DNA of 64,000 nt from Niabella sp. Its GTDB lineage: Bacteria; Bacteroidota; Bacteroidia; Chitinophagales; Chitinophagaceae. Below the pieces are notes generated by a model. That model was not told the DNA's origin. It saw nothing but the letters and a program-made list of their open reading frames with translations, and searched no databases. Shown here piece after piece: positions 1 through 9,500 of the stretch. Location of the stretch: the NCBI GenBank assembly GCA_027493055.1, contig JAPUDO010000119.1, positions 62,001-126,000 of the forward strand, written 5' to 3'. Positions within the stretch are counted from its first letter, which is position 1; each line of letters begins with the position of its first letter. A program made the position numbers and the translations under genes.

Positions 1-2
1 CC

Positions 3-302
3 TGGTACACAGTTATTTCGCCCGAAAATTGCAGCACTATCTTATGGCGCAGCTGGGACTATAAAATGAAAGCCGCCGAGCAGCTCAAGCTCACCTCAAC
101 TAAAATGAAAGAGTTTGGCTTAATTGACGGGATTATTCCAGAACCTGATGGCGGCGCCCATTGGAATTATGAGCAATCTGCTCAGCATTTAAAAAACCAG
201 ATACTGGCCGGGCTTGCTGAAATAAAGGATATGAAACCCGAAAAGCGCGTGGAAGCGCGCATAGAAAAATTCAGCAAAATGGGCTTCTGGGAAGAAGTGT
301 AA
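3..302 (+). CDS. accA: acetyl-CoA carboxylase carboxyltransferase subunit alpha, C-terminal part (partial at window edge)
   Basis: The frame is open from base 3 and reads WYTVISPENCSTILWRSWDY, which matches the conserved YSVISPEGCAAILW region of AccA. This is the last 99 residues or so of a protein normally about 310-320 residues long. AccA pairs with AccD to transfer the carboxyl group from biotin to acetyl-CoA, giving malonyl-CoA, the first committed step of fatty acid synthesis in the cytosol. The stretch AEQLKLTS followed by LIDGIIPEPDGGAH is typical of the family and lies in the CoA-binding half. The true start is upstream of the window; the internal ATG at 66 is only an internal methionine. 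The gene ends in TAA and dapA follows after a repeat-rich gap. Confidence 0.9.
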   Translation, partial: WYTVISPENCSTILWRSWDYKMKAAEQLKLTSTKMKEFGLIDGIIPEPDGGAHWNYEQSAQHLKNQILAGLAEIKDMKPEKRVEARIEKFSKMGFWEEV

Positions 303-538
303 ATTGGAGATGACAGTTCACAGATGACGGTTGACGGGAAGAGGGTTGAAAAGTTTAAAGGTTAAAAAGTTGATAAGGATGACAGCGAGTGTAGTTGAAG
401 ATGGTCAAACTTTGAACATTGAAACTATATCCAGTATCCGGCAACCAGTAACCAAATATAATATACGATGTACGCTCTGCCATCTGTCAGCTATCATCAG
501 TCATCATAAATGTCAAACTTTCAAACATTAAACATACA
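303..538. repeat. intergenic patchwork of degenerate short repeats
   Basis: This 236-base gap between accA and dapA has no convincing gene. It is built from short degenerate words: GTTGAAAAGTTTAAAGGTT (about 348) with its rough complement CAAACTTTGAACATTGAAAC (409) and CAAACTTTCAAACATTAAAC (514); CCAGTATCCGGCAACCAGTA (431), found again near 17643; and ATACGATGTACG (464), related to words near 21610. The left words GATGACAGTTCACAGATGAC and the right words CATCTGTCAGCTATCATC are also roughly complementary, so the whole gap could fold back on itself. The same word families recur in other gaps of this window. The role is unknown. Confidence 0.55.
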
Positions 539-1423
539 ATGTCTTTGCAACAAAAACTTACAGGTACCGGTATCGCTATTGTAACACCGTTCACTTCTAC
601 CGGCGATTTTGACTGGCCTGCATTAGAAAATTTAATCAACTTCTGGATCAATAATAAAGTAGAATATTTAGTAGTAGCCGGAACCACCGGCGAAAGCGCT
701 ACCCTTACAAGAGAAGAAGAGCAGGTGCTTTTCGATTTCGTAAAAGAAAAAACGGCCGGTCGTGCCGGATTGGTGGCTGGTATTGGAGGTAACGATACAA
801 GAGAAGCTGTACAGGCGCTTACTAACATGAAACTGGAGGGGTATGATGCCATTCTTTCAGTATCACCTTATTACAATAAGCCCCGCCAGGAGGGTATTTT
901 CCAGCATTATAAAGCTATTAATGATGCGGCCCCGCTGCCCGTTATCATGTACAATGTACCCGGAAGAACAGGTATGAGCGTAAGCGCAGAAACTACTTTG
1001 CGTATTGCCGAAAACTGCAAAAATATTATTGCCACCAAAGAAGCTTCCGGCAATTTTGACCAGCTGAACCAGATCATGAAAAATAAGCCTGAAGATTTTA
1101 TGCTGATCAGCGGGGATGACGGTATCACTTTACCTATGATAGCCCTGGGGGCAAAAGGGGTTATTTCTGTGGTAGCCAATGCTTATCCCGGCGATTTTTC
1201 AGAAATGGTACGCCTGTGCCTCGCAGGTAAATTCGCAGAAGCATTGCCGCTACATTTAAAATATACAGATGTGATCAATTCTATGTTCAGCGAAGGCAGC
1301 CCCTCCGGCGTAAAAGAATATTTAAAGCAAATGGGATTATGCAGTACCGATTGCAGGCTTCCTGTTGTGCCGGTAAGCGAAAAGCATGCTGCATATATTA
1401 AAACGCTGATGACCGCGTTATAA
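539..1423 (+). CDS. dapA: 4-hydroxy-tetrahydrodipicolinate synthase
   Basis: DapA condenses pyruvate with aspartate semialdehyde to form hydroxy-tetrahydrodipicolinate, the branch point to diaminopimelate and lysine. The 294-residue length is normal for this (beta/alpha)8-barrel enzyme of the cytosol. Visible signatures are GTTGES (48-53), the SPYYNKP segment (109-115) with the catalytic-triad tyrosine, YNVPGRT with the general-acid tyrosine at 138, and ATKEASG with the Schiff-base lysine at 167. The ATG at 539 gives the usual short N-terminus before the TGTGIAIVTPF strand. A strong hairpin terminator follows directly. The gene stands alone between the accA tail and a toxin-antitoxin pair, so the neighbours add nothing about its role. 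Confidence 0.97.
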   Translation: MSLQQKLTGTGIAIVTPFTSTGDFDWPALENLINFWINNKVEYLVVAGTTGESATLTREEEQVLFDFVKEKTAGRAGLVAGIGGNDTREAVQALTNMKLEGYDAILSVSPYYNKPRQEGIFQHYKAINDAAPLPVIMYNVPGRTGMSVSAETTLRIAENCKNIIATKEASGNFDQLNQIMKNKPEDFMLISGDDGITLPMIALGAKGVISVVANAYPGDFSEMVRLCLAGKFAEALPLHLKYTDVINSMFSEGSPSGVKEYLKQMGLCSTDCRLPVVPVSEKHAAYIKTLMTAL

Positions 1424-1451
1424 TCATTAATAACATTTTACTGTACACATT

Positions 1452-1480
1452 AAATGCAACTAAAAAATAGTTGCATTTTT
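1452..1480 (+). terminator. intrinsic terminator of dapA
   Basis: A perfect 11-bp stem, AAATGCAACTA at 1452-1462 pairing with TAGTTGCATTT at 1468-1478, has a five-A loop and runs into a T stretch. It lies about 30 bases after the dapA stop. An apparent ATG start at 1454 for the next reading frame lies inside this hairpin and is not credible as a start codon. Confidence 0.85.
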
Positions 1481-1502
1481 AGTTTAAGATTTTTATTGTT
1501 GT

Positions 1503-1741
1503 ATGAGAATAGAAAAACTGATAGAGCGCTACGTTCACGCCTAAAGGATTTTACATGGGATGAACTAATAAAGATATTGAAGCACTATGGTTTTGAGGAA
1601 ACAGGAAGAGGGAAAACAGGTGGTTCAAGACGGAAATTTGCTAATACACATAGCCAAATTATCAGTTTGCACGAACCGCATCCTCAAAATATTTTGAAAC
1701 AATATCAGTTAAACATAGTCATTGAGCATTTGAACTTATAA
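1503..1741 (+). pseudogene. hicA: HicA-family toxin, frameshifted near the N-terminus
   Basis: HicA toxins are small mRNA interferases held in check by HicB. The ATG at 1503 reads MRIEKLIER, as in Bacteroidota HicA proteins, then runs into a stop at 1542. One base further on, the next frame continues with LRSRLKDFTWDELIKIL, GKTGGSRRKF and LHEPHPQNI, which is the rest of the family pattern. Adding one base after about 1528 would restore a continuous protein of about 80 residues. The long reading frame that starts at 1454 begins inside the dapA terminator and is not the native start. The toxin is therefore probably inactive, while the HicB gene 22 bases downstream is intact. A sequencing error is the other explanation. 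Confidence 0.75.
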
Positions 1742-1763
1742 TAGGTAATAAGCAATTTATTTT

Positions 1764-2120
1764 ATGAAGAACTATTTAGAATACAAAGGGTATATAGGAA
1801 CGATAGCCTTTTCTGCAGAAGACAGGGTATTCTACGGAAAACTCCAGGGAATCAATGACCTGGTTACGTTTGAAGGATCTTCTGTAAAAGAGCTGGAAGC
1901 CGCCTTCAAAGAAGCTGTTACAGATTACCTGGAAACTTGTAAGACTTTGGGGAAATCTCCCGACAAAATTTATAAAGGCACATTTAATGTAAGAGTTCCG
2001 CAGGAGTTGCACCAGCAAACAGCGCTTTTGGCATCCAAAGCAGGAATTAATCTTAATGAGGCTGTAAAAAAGGCTTTGTCCTATATGGTAAAGCACGAAA
2101 ATATTTTAACTGCCCAATAA
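1764..2120 (+). CDS. hicB: HicB-family antitoxin
   Basis: This is a 118-residue protein of the HicB antitoxin type. The N-terminal half (YLEYKGYIGTIAFSAEDRVF, then GKLQGINDLVTFEG) is the partially degraded RNase H-like fold that binds HicA, with the usual alternation of strands and a helix rich in acidic residues (KELEAAFKEAVTDYLETCK). The C-terminal part, GTFNVRVPQELHQQTALLA and NLNEAVKKALSYMV, fits a ribbon-helix-helix DNA-binding domain used for autorepression. It lies 22 bases after the HicA frame on the same strand, the classical toxin-first order. Because the toxin frame is broken, this antitoxin may be an orphan. It faces the DUF4421 gene tail-to-tail. Confidence 0.85.
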   Translation: MKNYLEYKGYIGTIAFSAEDRVFYGKLQGINDLVTFEGSSVKELEAAFKEAVTDYLETCKTLGKSPDKIYKGTFNVRVPQELHQQTALLASKAGINLNEAVKKALSYMVKHENILTAQ

Positions 2121-2157
2121 GGATTTCTTTTGGGGCACATGAAACTTTCTGCCAGGT

Positions 2158-3114
2158 TTATTTATGCAAGCTTTTAAACCTGTAACCTACAGTAAGCGCG
2201 ACATCTGATCTAAGCTGCTTCAGGTTCCGGTTGTCTAAGTTAACGATCAGATCTTCCCAGCTTGAATTTACGTAAGCATAAGCATTGTTCCCGTTATAAC
2301 CTCCTATAATTCTGGCATCTATATTAACAGCATCCCTTAAACGTTTGTTCCTGTTAGTTCCAACATCTTTAATTCCCCCTGCACCAAGCGCCAGGGCCGG
2401 AGATATGCACCATTTTTTTTGACTAAATACAAAATTGTAGTGATATCCCAGGCTGCCGGTTAAAGAAAGCCATTGTTTATCGGGCACCAACAGCTTAGCT
2501 TTTATAGTATCAGTAATCGGAAAAGGACTATCAAGCATACTTATTTTTTGCCATTGCGGATTTAGTTTAAAAAAGACAGCTCCCGCGTTTTTGACCTGTT
2601 TTTCTGAAAAGAAAAAAGCGGCCCGGCTTGAAAAACGTTTCCCGTTGGTATAAAAATAAATATCGCTGCCTAATCTTGAGAACCGGGCATTATAAAGGGG
2701 CTGGTACCTGCTATGCGGCCGTTGAGGAATTAAAAGACCATTATACGAATCAAAATAAGGATGCAGCATTATTTTTTTTAACTTGAACGTAAATTCAAGC
2801 GATCTGTACTTAAACTTTGTACTGTTATCCAGATAAGTATTTGGCAGCGCCCAGGAATAAATGGCCGAAAGCCAGCTATAATTTAAGAAAACGCCATTAT
2901 AAAAATTGCTGTTGGCCACAAGATTAAAACTTTGCCGGTGCTGACCTCTTGAGCTGAAATTCAGGGCCGATGTGTATTTTCCCGCAAAAATTTCAATAGT
3001 GTTTGAATTTTCAAATCTTTGAATATAGGCGGTATCCACCACCTCCTGTCCTGCCACTGCGCACCAGGCAAAAAGGCAGATAATAAACCAGCTATATTTT
3101 ACAGCCTTATTCAC
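2158..3114 (-). CDS. DUF4421-like outer-membrane barrel protein
   Basis: The 318-residue product begins with a Sec signal peptide (hydrophobic stretch about residues 9-22, likely cleaved after CAVAG). The body alternates short hydrophobic and aromatic strands with turns (SALNFSSRG, FFLNYSW-like segments, LTGSLGYHYNF) and ends in VALTVGYRF, the pattern of an outer-membrane beta-barrel with an aromatic terminal strand. The overall layout resembles the DUF4421 family common in Bacteroidota, whose function is not known. The next gene on the same strand starts 23 bases upstream of this one and also codes for an envelope barrel, so the two are likely co-transcribed. Confidence 0.6.
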   Translation of the reverse strand: MNKAVKYSWFIICLFAWCAVAGQEVVDTAYIQRFENSNTIEIFAGKYTSALNFSSRGQHRQSFNLVANSNFYNGVFLNYSWLSAIYSWALPNTYLDNSTKFKYRSLEFTFKLKKIMLHPYFDSYNGLLIPQRPHSRYQPLYNARFSRLGSDIYFYTNGKRFSSRAAFFFSEKQVKNAGAVFFKLNPQWQKISMLDSPFPITDTIKAKLLVPDKQWLSLTGSLGYHYNFVFSQKKWCISPALALGAGGIKDVGTNRNKRLRDAVNIDARIIGGYNGNNAYAYVNSSWEDLIVNLDNRNLKQLRSDVALTVGYRFKSLHK

Positions 3115-3137
3115 TTTGAATGGATCGGAATTATATA

Positions 3138-3701
3138 TTATTTAGACAGCCTGTAGCTGAGCCCAAGGCTCACCGCCACACCATGCGGGTTAATATCAAG
3201 ATCATTAAAAGAAAGTTTATAACTTTTCAATCCTGCATCAACCTTACCCGCAACCCTGTTCTTACTATTTATAACTAACCCAGCACCGGCATAACCGTAA
3301 AACCCGGCCTCTCTTACATGGTAAAAAGATTGACCCGGTGCATCGGCCCGGTTATAATTTAATATTGTGATACCTTCGGACAAATGCAAAAAAAGATATA
3401 CATGCTGCTGCCTCGTAAGTTTCAGGTATTGGCTCAGGTAAGTGGGCATTAATAACAGGCGCTGTATTTCCCAACCATTATCCGGATGAGTAGGCGTATA
3501 TGCAAACCCGGTGGCAATACTCCAATCAATTTTATCAGACAGTATCCGGCTTATTTCAATTGTTGCACCGGGAAAATGATCACTGTGTGTACTATATAAA
3601 TCATCAAAATTCAATGTCAGGGAGTGTTTACCTGTGGTTTGGGCCCAAAGAAAACCACCGGAACAAAGAAACAAAGCTGTTATAAATATTCTTTGCAGCA
3701 T
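3138..3701 (-). CDS. small outer-membrane barrel protein, function unknown
   Basis: A 187-residue exported protein: residues 1-20 (ending LWAQ) are a signal peptide. The mature part has amphipathic strands such as SLTLNFDDLYS, WSIATGFAYTP and YGYAGAGLVINS, and it ends in VSLGLSYRLSK, suggesting an eight-stranded barrel of the OmpA/PorT kind. No catalytic motif is visible. It lies just ahead of the DUF4421-like gene on the same strand with a 23-base gap, which suggests a two-gene envelope operon. I do not recognise a named family with confidence. Confidence 0.6.
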   Translation of the reverse strand: MLQRIFITALFLCSGGFLWAQTTGKHSLTLNFDDLYSTHSDHFPGATIEISRILSDKIDWSIATGFAYTPTHPDNGWEIQRLLLMPTYLSQYLKLTRQQHVYLFLHLSEGITILNYNRADAPGQSFYHVREAGFYGYAGAGLVINSKNRVAGKVDAGLKSYKLSFNDLDINPHGVAVSLGLSYRLSK

Positions 3702-3758
3702 ACAATTAATTACGAAGCAGTTATTCCTGCCAGAACAGGCGCCCCAATGTTGAGGTTA

Positions 3759-4268
3759 TCATTTTTGAAAAAACTCGATCAATTCCTTTGCATCGCCTGG
3801 CTGCATTTTACCTCCCAGTATCAGCCTCACCTGGCGGCGGCGCAGGGCGCCATTATACAGTACTTTATCCTCATCCGTTTCCGGTTCTAAGGGCTGGGCG
3901 GGTGTGGGCCTGCCATTTTCATCTAATGCAACAAAAGTATAATAAGCGGTATTACTCTGATACTTATATTGCTTAACAAGATCCTCGCCCCAAACCTTCA
4001 AAAAGACTTCCATAGATGAGTTAAATGCCCTGGTTACACGTGCTTCAATGTGAACTGCATTTCCCAGTTTAATAGAATTCTCAAAAGAAAGATTATCTAC
4101 CGAAGCGGTAACCACCGCAGCATGAGCATGTTTTTGTGCAGAAAGCGCAGCAGCAATATCCATCCAGTACATTAACCGGCCTCCCATAAGGTTACCATAC
4201 ACATTCGTATCGTTAGGTAACACAAGTTCTGTCATTACTATCAAACTGTCTGCCGGTTTCTTTGCCAT
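3759..4268 (-). CDS. acyl-CoA thioesterase (hotdog fold, YciA/BACH type)
   Basis: These enzymes hydrolyse acyl-CoA to free acid and CoA in the cytosol. Visible features are VLPNDTNVYGNLMGGRLMYWMD, in which N-x-x-G and the following GG-x-x-MYWMD helix form the hotdog active-site helix, followed by ASVDNLSF and HIEARVTRAF. I place the start at the ATG at 4268 (MAKKPADS), giving 169-170 residues. An ATG nine codons upstream at 4295 lies beyond a TACATTTG promoter element at 4281-4288, so it should not be transcribed. The neighbours on both sides are envelope genes and give no further hint of the substrate. Confidence 0.85.
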   Translation of the reverse strand: MAKKPADSLIVMTELVLPNDTNVYGNLMGGRLMYWMDIAAALSAQKHAHAAVVTASVDNLSFENSIKLGNAVHIEARVTRAFNSSMEVFLKVWGEDLVKQYKYQSNTAYYTFVALDENGRPTPAQPLEPETDEDKVLYNGALRRRQVRLILGGKMQPGDAKELIEFFQK

Positions 4269-4280
4269 ATTGTTTTTTTG

Positions 4281-4288
4281 CAAATGTA
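4281..4288 (-). promoter_or_regulatory. Bacteroidota-type -7 promoter element of the thioesterase gene
   Basis: On the minus strand this reads TACATTTG, an exact fit to the TAnnTTTG consensus of the Bacteroidota primary sigma factor. It ends 12 bases before the ATG at 4268, so the transcript would have a very short leader or none. Its position decides between two possible start codons. Confidence 0.6.
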
Positions 4289-4389
4289 GCCGCAATTTGC
4301 AGATTTTTATAAACGGATTGATAATAACAGCTCCTTATGATAAGCAACAGGCGCCAGGTGCGGCCTTTTATATTCAAAAACAAACAATA

Positions 4390-6327
4390 TCATTTTTTTA
4401 TAGTGAGCCGGTTTTCTATTAACCGGTTATTATACTGCTGGATAAAAGCCTTCAGCCTTTGATACAGTGCGGTTGCAGTATCAGCTTCAGGTCCGGTGGC
4501 AATATTATCTTTAAATAAAGGGTCGGCTTTATAATTATACAGCTCCTTTATTTTATCATCATCAGCAAAAAGTGCATAATCGCCCTGGAACCACCTGTAT
4601 CCGCCCGAATACTGAAATGCAAAAGCCTGCTTCGCCTGCGTTGTGTCCAGCACATTATTCCCGTAAGCAAAAAAGGGCTTGTTATAATTAAGGTATCCCA
4701 ACACAGTGGGTAGAATATCTATTTGCTGAATAATGCCCTGGCTGATGCCTTGCATGCTGCTGTCGCCCGGAGCATACAAAATAATAGGGATGGCAATGTC
4801 GCCCCAGGGCGTCTGGTACTCTTTATGATAGGTAACCGTGGCATGATCGGCGCTGATCACAAACAAGGTATTATTAAACCAGGGCGCCGTTTTAGCTTTA
4901 TCAAAAAATTTTCTCAGGGCCATATCTGTATAGCCAATACACTCAAATACCGGTAGTTCCCCTTTCTTAAACCTGTTTTTGTATTGCTCCGGTACTTTAA
5001 ACGGATGGTGCGATGAAACCGAAAAAATAGTGCTGAAGAATGGCTGGGAAAAGCTGCTGAGCTTTTGTTCAAAGAACTGGAAAAACGGTTCATCCCATAT
5101 CCCCCATATCCCGTCATACTCGGCATCGTTATTAAACTCCGTTTTGCCATAGTAATTTTCTATTCCCAGCAACTTTGTAATAGCCGTGAACCCCATGGAG
5201 CCGTTAGGCGCACCATGAAAGAAAGAGGTATGGTATCCTTCATTCTTTAAAATATGAGCCAGGCCACTGATGCTGTCAGATACATAAGGGGTAAGCACAA
5301 AAGGATTAACACCACTTGGTATGCTGGCGATGCAGGAAGGTATGGCATCGATCGATTTACGGCCATTGGCAAAAGAATTCCAATAAATTTTACTATGAGC
5401 GGCCAGTGAATCCATAAATGGCGTATATCCTGTATAGAAACCTCCATCAAGATCTTTATTATAAAATCCCACGGCTTCCTTCCCAAAACTTTCCAGCAAT
5501 ATCAGCACTACATTCTTTTTTTGAAAAATATTATCAGGATCAGGATGATGTACCGGGCTGTAAATGGCGGCTAACTCGTTTTCAGAATAATACGATACTT
5601 TCTTCAATGCCTGCACGCCCATTGTTCTGAGAAAAGTGAACGGCGTATTCAGCACCAAGTAAATCTCGTTAGGATTATCCACGTAATCACCTGCATTGCT
5701 GATAGTAATAGGCCTGGTACTATGTTTAAAATCCCCGCGAATACCCCCTACAGCTAAAAAGCCTGCCAGCAATAAGGTAACAACGGCCGTTATATAATAA
5801 CGGGCTTTTGAATGGCCCTGCACCGCCCGGGCAATAACACGGTTATACAAAAATACCATCAGCCCTGTTAATGCTAAAAAGATCAATGCTACGTACCAGA
5901 AATCTGTAAGAAAATGCCGGGCCAGCTGGCCGCCGTTTTCTTCGCTCCCAAATTCTTTAAACACCATAAACGTGGTTCGGCGAAGCGTAAACCTGTAGTA
6001 AATAAAATCAATGCAGGTAAGCAGCAGGGCTATAATATTACATATAAGAAATGTGATCTTAACCGTTAACCTGTAACGGCTGCCATTACGCCACAAAGCA
6101 GGCAGCGGCAGTAACATCATTACAAGGGGAAGCGCATTATAATAAAACATGGCCGCAATATCAAAACGCAGCCCTCCTTTCAGTATGCGCCCCCACCCTG
6201 CTGCACTTATTTCAGGAAACAAGGAACGGTTTAACCCCCAAAAAATAAACCGGCTGAGAAAAAATAAAAGCAGCACTATCAGCAACCTGTACACAACGGC
6301 CAGGTAATAATTCATGTTCAATTTCAT
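4390..6327 (-). CDS. LtaS-like membrane sulfatase / phosphoglycerol transferase family protein
   Basis: A 645-residue protein with four or five N-terminal membrane helices (about residues 7-200: LLIVLLLFFLSRFIFWGL, MMLLPLPALW, ITFLICNIIALLLT, VALIFLALTGLMVFLY, then TAVVTLLLAGFLAVG) and a large exported domain. That domain has the alkaline-phosphatase/sulfatase layout: VVLILLESFGKEAVG supplies the first metal ligand, FANGRKSIDAIPS the nucleophile position (Ser325, where LtaS has Thr), ISADHATV and VSSHHPFKVP the later metal ligands. Family members move phosphoglycerol or phosphoethanolamine groups onto envelope glycans or lipids. In a Gram-negative Bacteroidota the acceptor cannot be inferred. 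It is transcribed away from secA. Confidence 0.8.
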   Translation of the reverse strand: MKLNMNYYLAVVYRLLIVLLLFFLSRFIFWGLNRSLFPEISAAGWGRILKGGLRFDIAAMFYYNALPLVMMLLPLPALWRNGSRYRLTVKITFLICNIIALLLTCIDFIYYRFTLRRTTFMVFKEFGSEENGGQLARHFLTDFWYVALIFLALTGLMVFLYNRVIARAVQGHSKARYYITAVVTLLLAGFLAVGGIRGDFKHSTRPITISNAGDYVDNPNEIYLVLNTPFTFLRTMGVQALKKVSYYSENELAAIYSPVHHPDPDNIFQKKNVVLILLESFGKEAVGFYNKDLDGGFYTGYTPFMDSLAAHSKIYWNSFANGRKSIDAIPSCIASIPSGVNPFVLTPYVSDSISGLAHILKNEGYHTSFFHGAPNGSMGFTAITKLLGIENYYGKTEFNNDAEYDGIWGIWDEPFFQFFEQKLSSFSQPFFSTIFSVSSHHPFKVPEQYKNRFKKGELPVFECIGYTDMALRKFFDKAKTAPWFNNTLFVISADHATVTYHKEYQTPWGDIAIPIILYAPGDSSMQGISQGIIQQIDILPTVLGYLNYNKPFFAYGNNVLDTTQAKQAFAFQYSGGYRWFQGDYALFADDDKIKELYNYKADPLFKDNIATGPEADTATALYQRLKAFIQQYNNRLIENRLTIKK

Positions 6328-6479
6328 ACAGGAAAAATGAGTAAAAATAATTATTTCTTAACACAATAGTAATATTGCCATAATATGCGTGTATGCAAAA
6401 GAAAATTTTACAGTATCCATAACCGCATCATCATTTGAAACTTACGTCATGATAAAGCCATATACTGCTATGCTTTTCT

Positions 6480-6487
6480 TATCTTTG
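6480..6487 (+). promoter_or_regulatory. probable -7 promoter element of secA
   Basis: TATCTTTG matches TAnnTTTG. It lies 91 bases before the secA ATG, giving an untranslated leader of about 85 bases. No clear TTG element is seen at the expected upstream spacing, so the call rests on one element. Confidence 0.4.
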
Positions 6488-6578
6488 CGGCCCTGTCAAA
6501 TTGTCCGCTATTTAAGATAGCATTGTTTTTGAAGACAGGAAACTTCATAAAAGCAGATTTTAATTTTAATACAATATC

Positions 6579-9500
6579 ATGTTCGGTTTTTTATCAAAAA
6601 TTTTTGGCGGGAGCAAGTCGGAAAAAGACACCAAGAAGCTTCAACCGGTTATTGAAAAAGTAAATGGTTATTTTGCTCAATATCAATCACTAAGCAATGA
6701 TGAACTACGTAATAAAACGCAGGAGTTCAGACAGCGTATCAAAGAACATCTTACTAAAATAGATGAAGAAATAAATGCCCTGAATGAAAAAGCGGATACT
6801 TTATCTCATGATGCGCTGATAGAAAAAGACAATATTTATAAGCAGGTAGATGAGCTGAAAAAGGACAGGGATAAAGAGATTGAAAAAGTACTGGAAGAAA
6901 TCATGCCCGAAGCCTTTGCTGTCATAAAAGAAACAGCGAGAAGGTTTAAAGAAAATGAAAAGATCGCCTCTAAAGCTACGGACCTCGACAGGGAGCTGAG
7001 CATAAAAGCCGAATATATTACCATTGACGGCGATAATGCTATTTATAATAATACATGGACTGCTGCCGGTGGTAAAGTAACCTGGAACATGGTGCATTAC
7101 GATGTACAGTTAATTGGTGGCGCTGTATTACATAGTGGTAAAATTGCCGAAATGGCAACCGGTGAAGGTAAAACCCTGGTATCCACACTGCCCGCCTACC
7201 TTAATGCACTGGCTGGTGAAGGGGTGCATATTGTAACGGTGAACGATTACCTGGCCCGCCGTGACCAGGAATGGAACGGGCCTATATTTGAATGGCTGGG
7301 CCTACGTGTAGATTGTATTGACAAACACCAGCCTAACACCGGAGCAAGAAGAAATGCCTATATGGCGGACATCACTTACGGTACCAACAATGAATTTGGT
7401 TTCGACTACCTGCGGGATAATATGGTGCATACAGCAGACGAAATGGTGCAGCGCAAGCACCACTTCGCAATGGTGGATGAGGTAGATAGCGTATTGATAG
7501 ATGATGCCCGTACCCCCCTTATTATCAGCGGACCGGTAGATAAGGCAGACGACCAGCAATATCATATACACCAGCCCCGTGTGCACCAGCTGTTCCAGGA
7601 ACAGGAAAGAATTGTAAGGCAGGAGCTGAATGAAGCTAAAAAGCTGATCGAAAAAGGTGAAGACGATCCTAAAACAGGGGGGCTTCATTTATTCCGCGCT
7701 TTCCGCGGCCTGCCCAAATACAACCCGCTTATTAAATATTTGAGTGAGCCGGGCATAAAAGTGAAGCTTCAGAAAGCAGAAAATTATTACCTGCAGGACC
7801 AGGAACGTAATATGCACATCATTGATTCCGAGCTGTTGTTCAGGATCGATGAAAAAAACAAATCGGTAGACCTTACTGAAAAAGGACTGGCCACCATCAC
7901 CAAATCAGGTGAAGATCCCGAGTTCTTTGTGCTGCCCGATATCAGCGTAAGCCTTGCGGAAATAGAAAAGAGCGATGCTCCTGCTGAAGAAAAGCTAAAA
8001 CAAAAAGAATATATCCTTAATGATTATTCTCAGAAGGCCGATCGTATCCATTCTGTTCAGCAGTTGCTCAAAGCCTATACATTATTTGAGAAAGATGTAG
8101 AATATGTAGTGATTGATGGCGCTATTAAAATTGTAGATGAGCAAACAGGCCGTATTATGGAAGGCCGTCGTTATAGCGATGGTTTGCACCAGGCGCTGGA
8201 CGCAAAAGAAAAGGTGAAAATCGAGGCTGCCACACAAACCTATGCCACCATCACGCTGCAAAACTTCTTCCGTATGTATCACAAGCTGGGCGGTATGACA
8301 GGTACTGCCGAAACTGAAGCGGGAGAATTGTGGAGCATCTACAAGCTGGATGTGGTTACTATACCAACCAACGTATCGGTTATAAGAGATGATAAACAAG
8401 ACCTGGTTTATAAAACCAAGCGTGAAAAATATAAAGCGGTTATTGATGAAATTGAAGTGCTCAGAAATGCAGGCCGCCCGGTGCTGGTAGGTACTACATC
8501 GGTTGAGATCAGTGAATTACTGAGCCGTATGCTACAGCAAAAGAAAATTCCGCATAATGTATTAAATGCCAAGCAGCACGCACGGGAAGCCAGCGTGGTT
8601 GCTGAAGCAGGGTTAGCGGGAGCGGTTACCATCGCTACCAACATGGCGGGTCGTGGTACTGACATTAAGCTTGGCCCAGACGTTAAGGAAGCCGGCGGAC
8701 TGGCTATTATTGGTACAGAAAGGCATGAAAGCCGCCGTGTAGACAGGCAGTTGCGCGGCCGGGCCGGGCGCCAGGGAGACCCTGGTAGCTCACAGTTTTA
8801 TGTATCTTTAGAAGATGACCTGATGCGAATGTTCGGCAGCGAGCGTATTGCCGGCATGATGGATAAGCTGGGCTATAAAGAAGGCGATGTAATCCAGCAC
8901 AGCATGATCAGCAACTCTATCCAGCGTGCACAGAAAAAAGTAGAAGAGAACAACTTCGGTATCCGTAAGAGATTACTGGAGTATGACGACGTGATGAACA
9001 AACAACGTAATGCCGTTTACGAAAAACGTAATCATGCCTTATTTGGCGAAAGGTTATCTCTTGACATTGACAATGCTTTCTCCATAGTTGCAGAAAGCCT
9101 GGTAAGCTCCTTTAAAGAGCAGGAAGATTTTGAAGGCTTCAAGCTGGCCTGTATTGTGAACTTTGGTATGGATACTTCTATATCAGCAGATGAGTTCAAT
9201 ACCACTTCAGAAAACAAGCTGGCTGATAAATTATACGAAGAAGCCACCCGGCGCTACAATGAGCATGTTGTTGGCATTGCTGAGCAGGCGGTACCTGTAT
9301 TTAAAAACATAAGAGTTACACAGGGTGCTCATATTGAGAACGTGGTAGTTCCGTTCACAGATGGCCGTAAAGCCATTAATGTACTGGCACCTCTGGATAA
9401 AACAATTGAAACCAACGGCAAGGCCCTTACATCCGCTATGGAAAAATCCATCACCCTCGCAGTGATTGATGACGCATGGAAAGAGCATTTACGCGCGATG

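Noticed and set aside
331-531. Open frame of 66 codons in the accA-dapA gap
   Set aside because: It runs through the degenerate word repeats, its product has no recognisable pattern, and dapA follows with its own start. It is most likely chance.
1454-1502. ATG at 1454 as start of the toxin gene
   Set aside because: It lies in the stem of the dapA terminator, and the first 20 codons do not resemble HicA, whereas the ATG at 1503 does once one base is restored.
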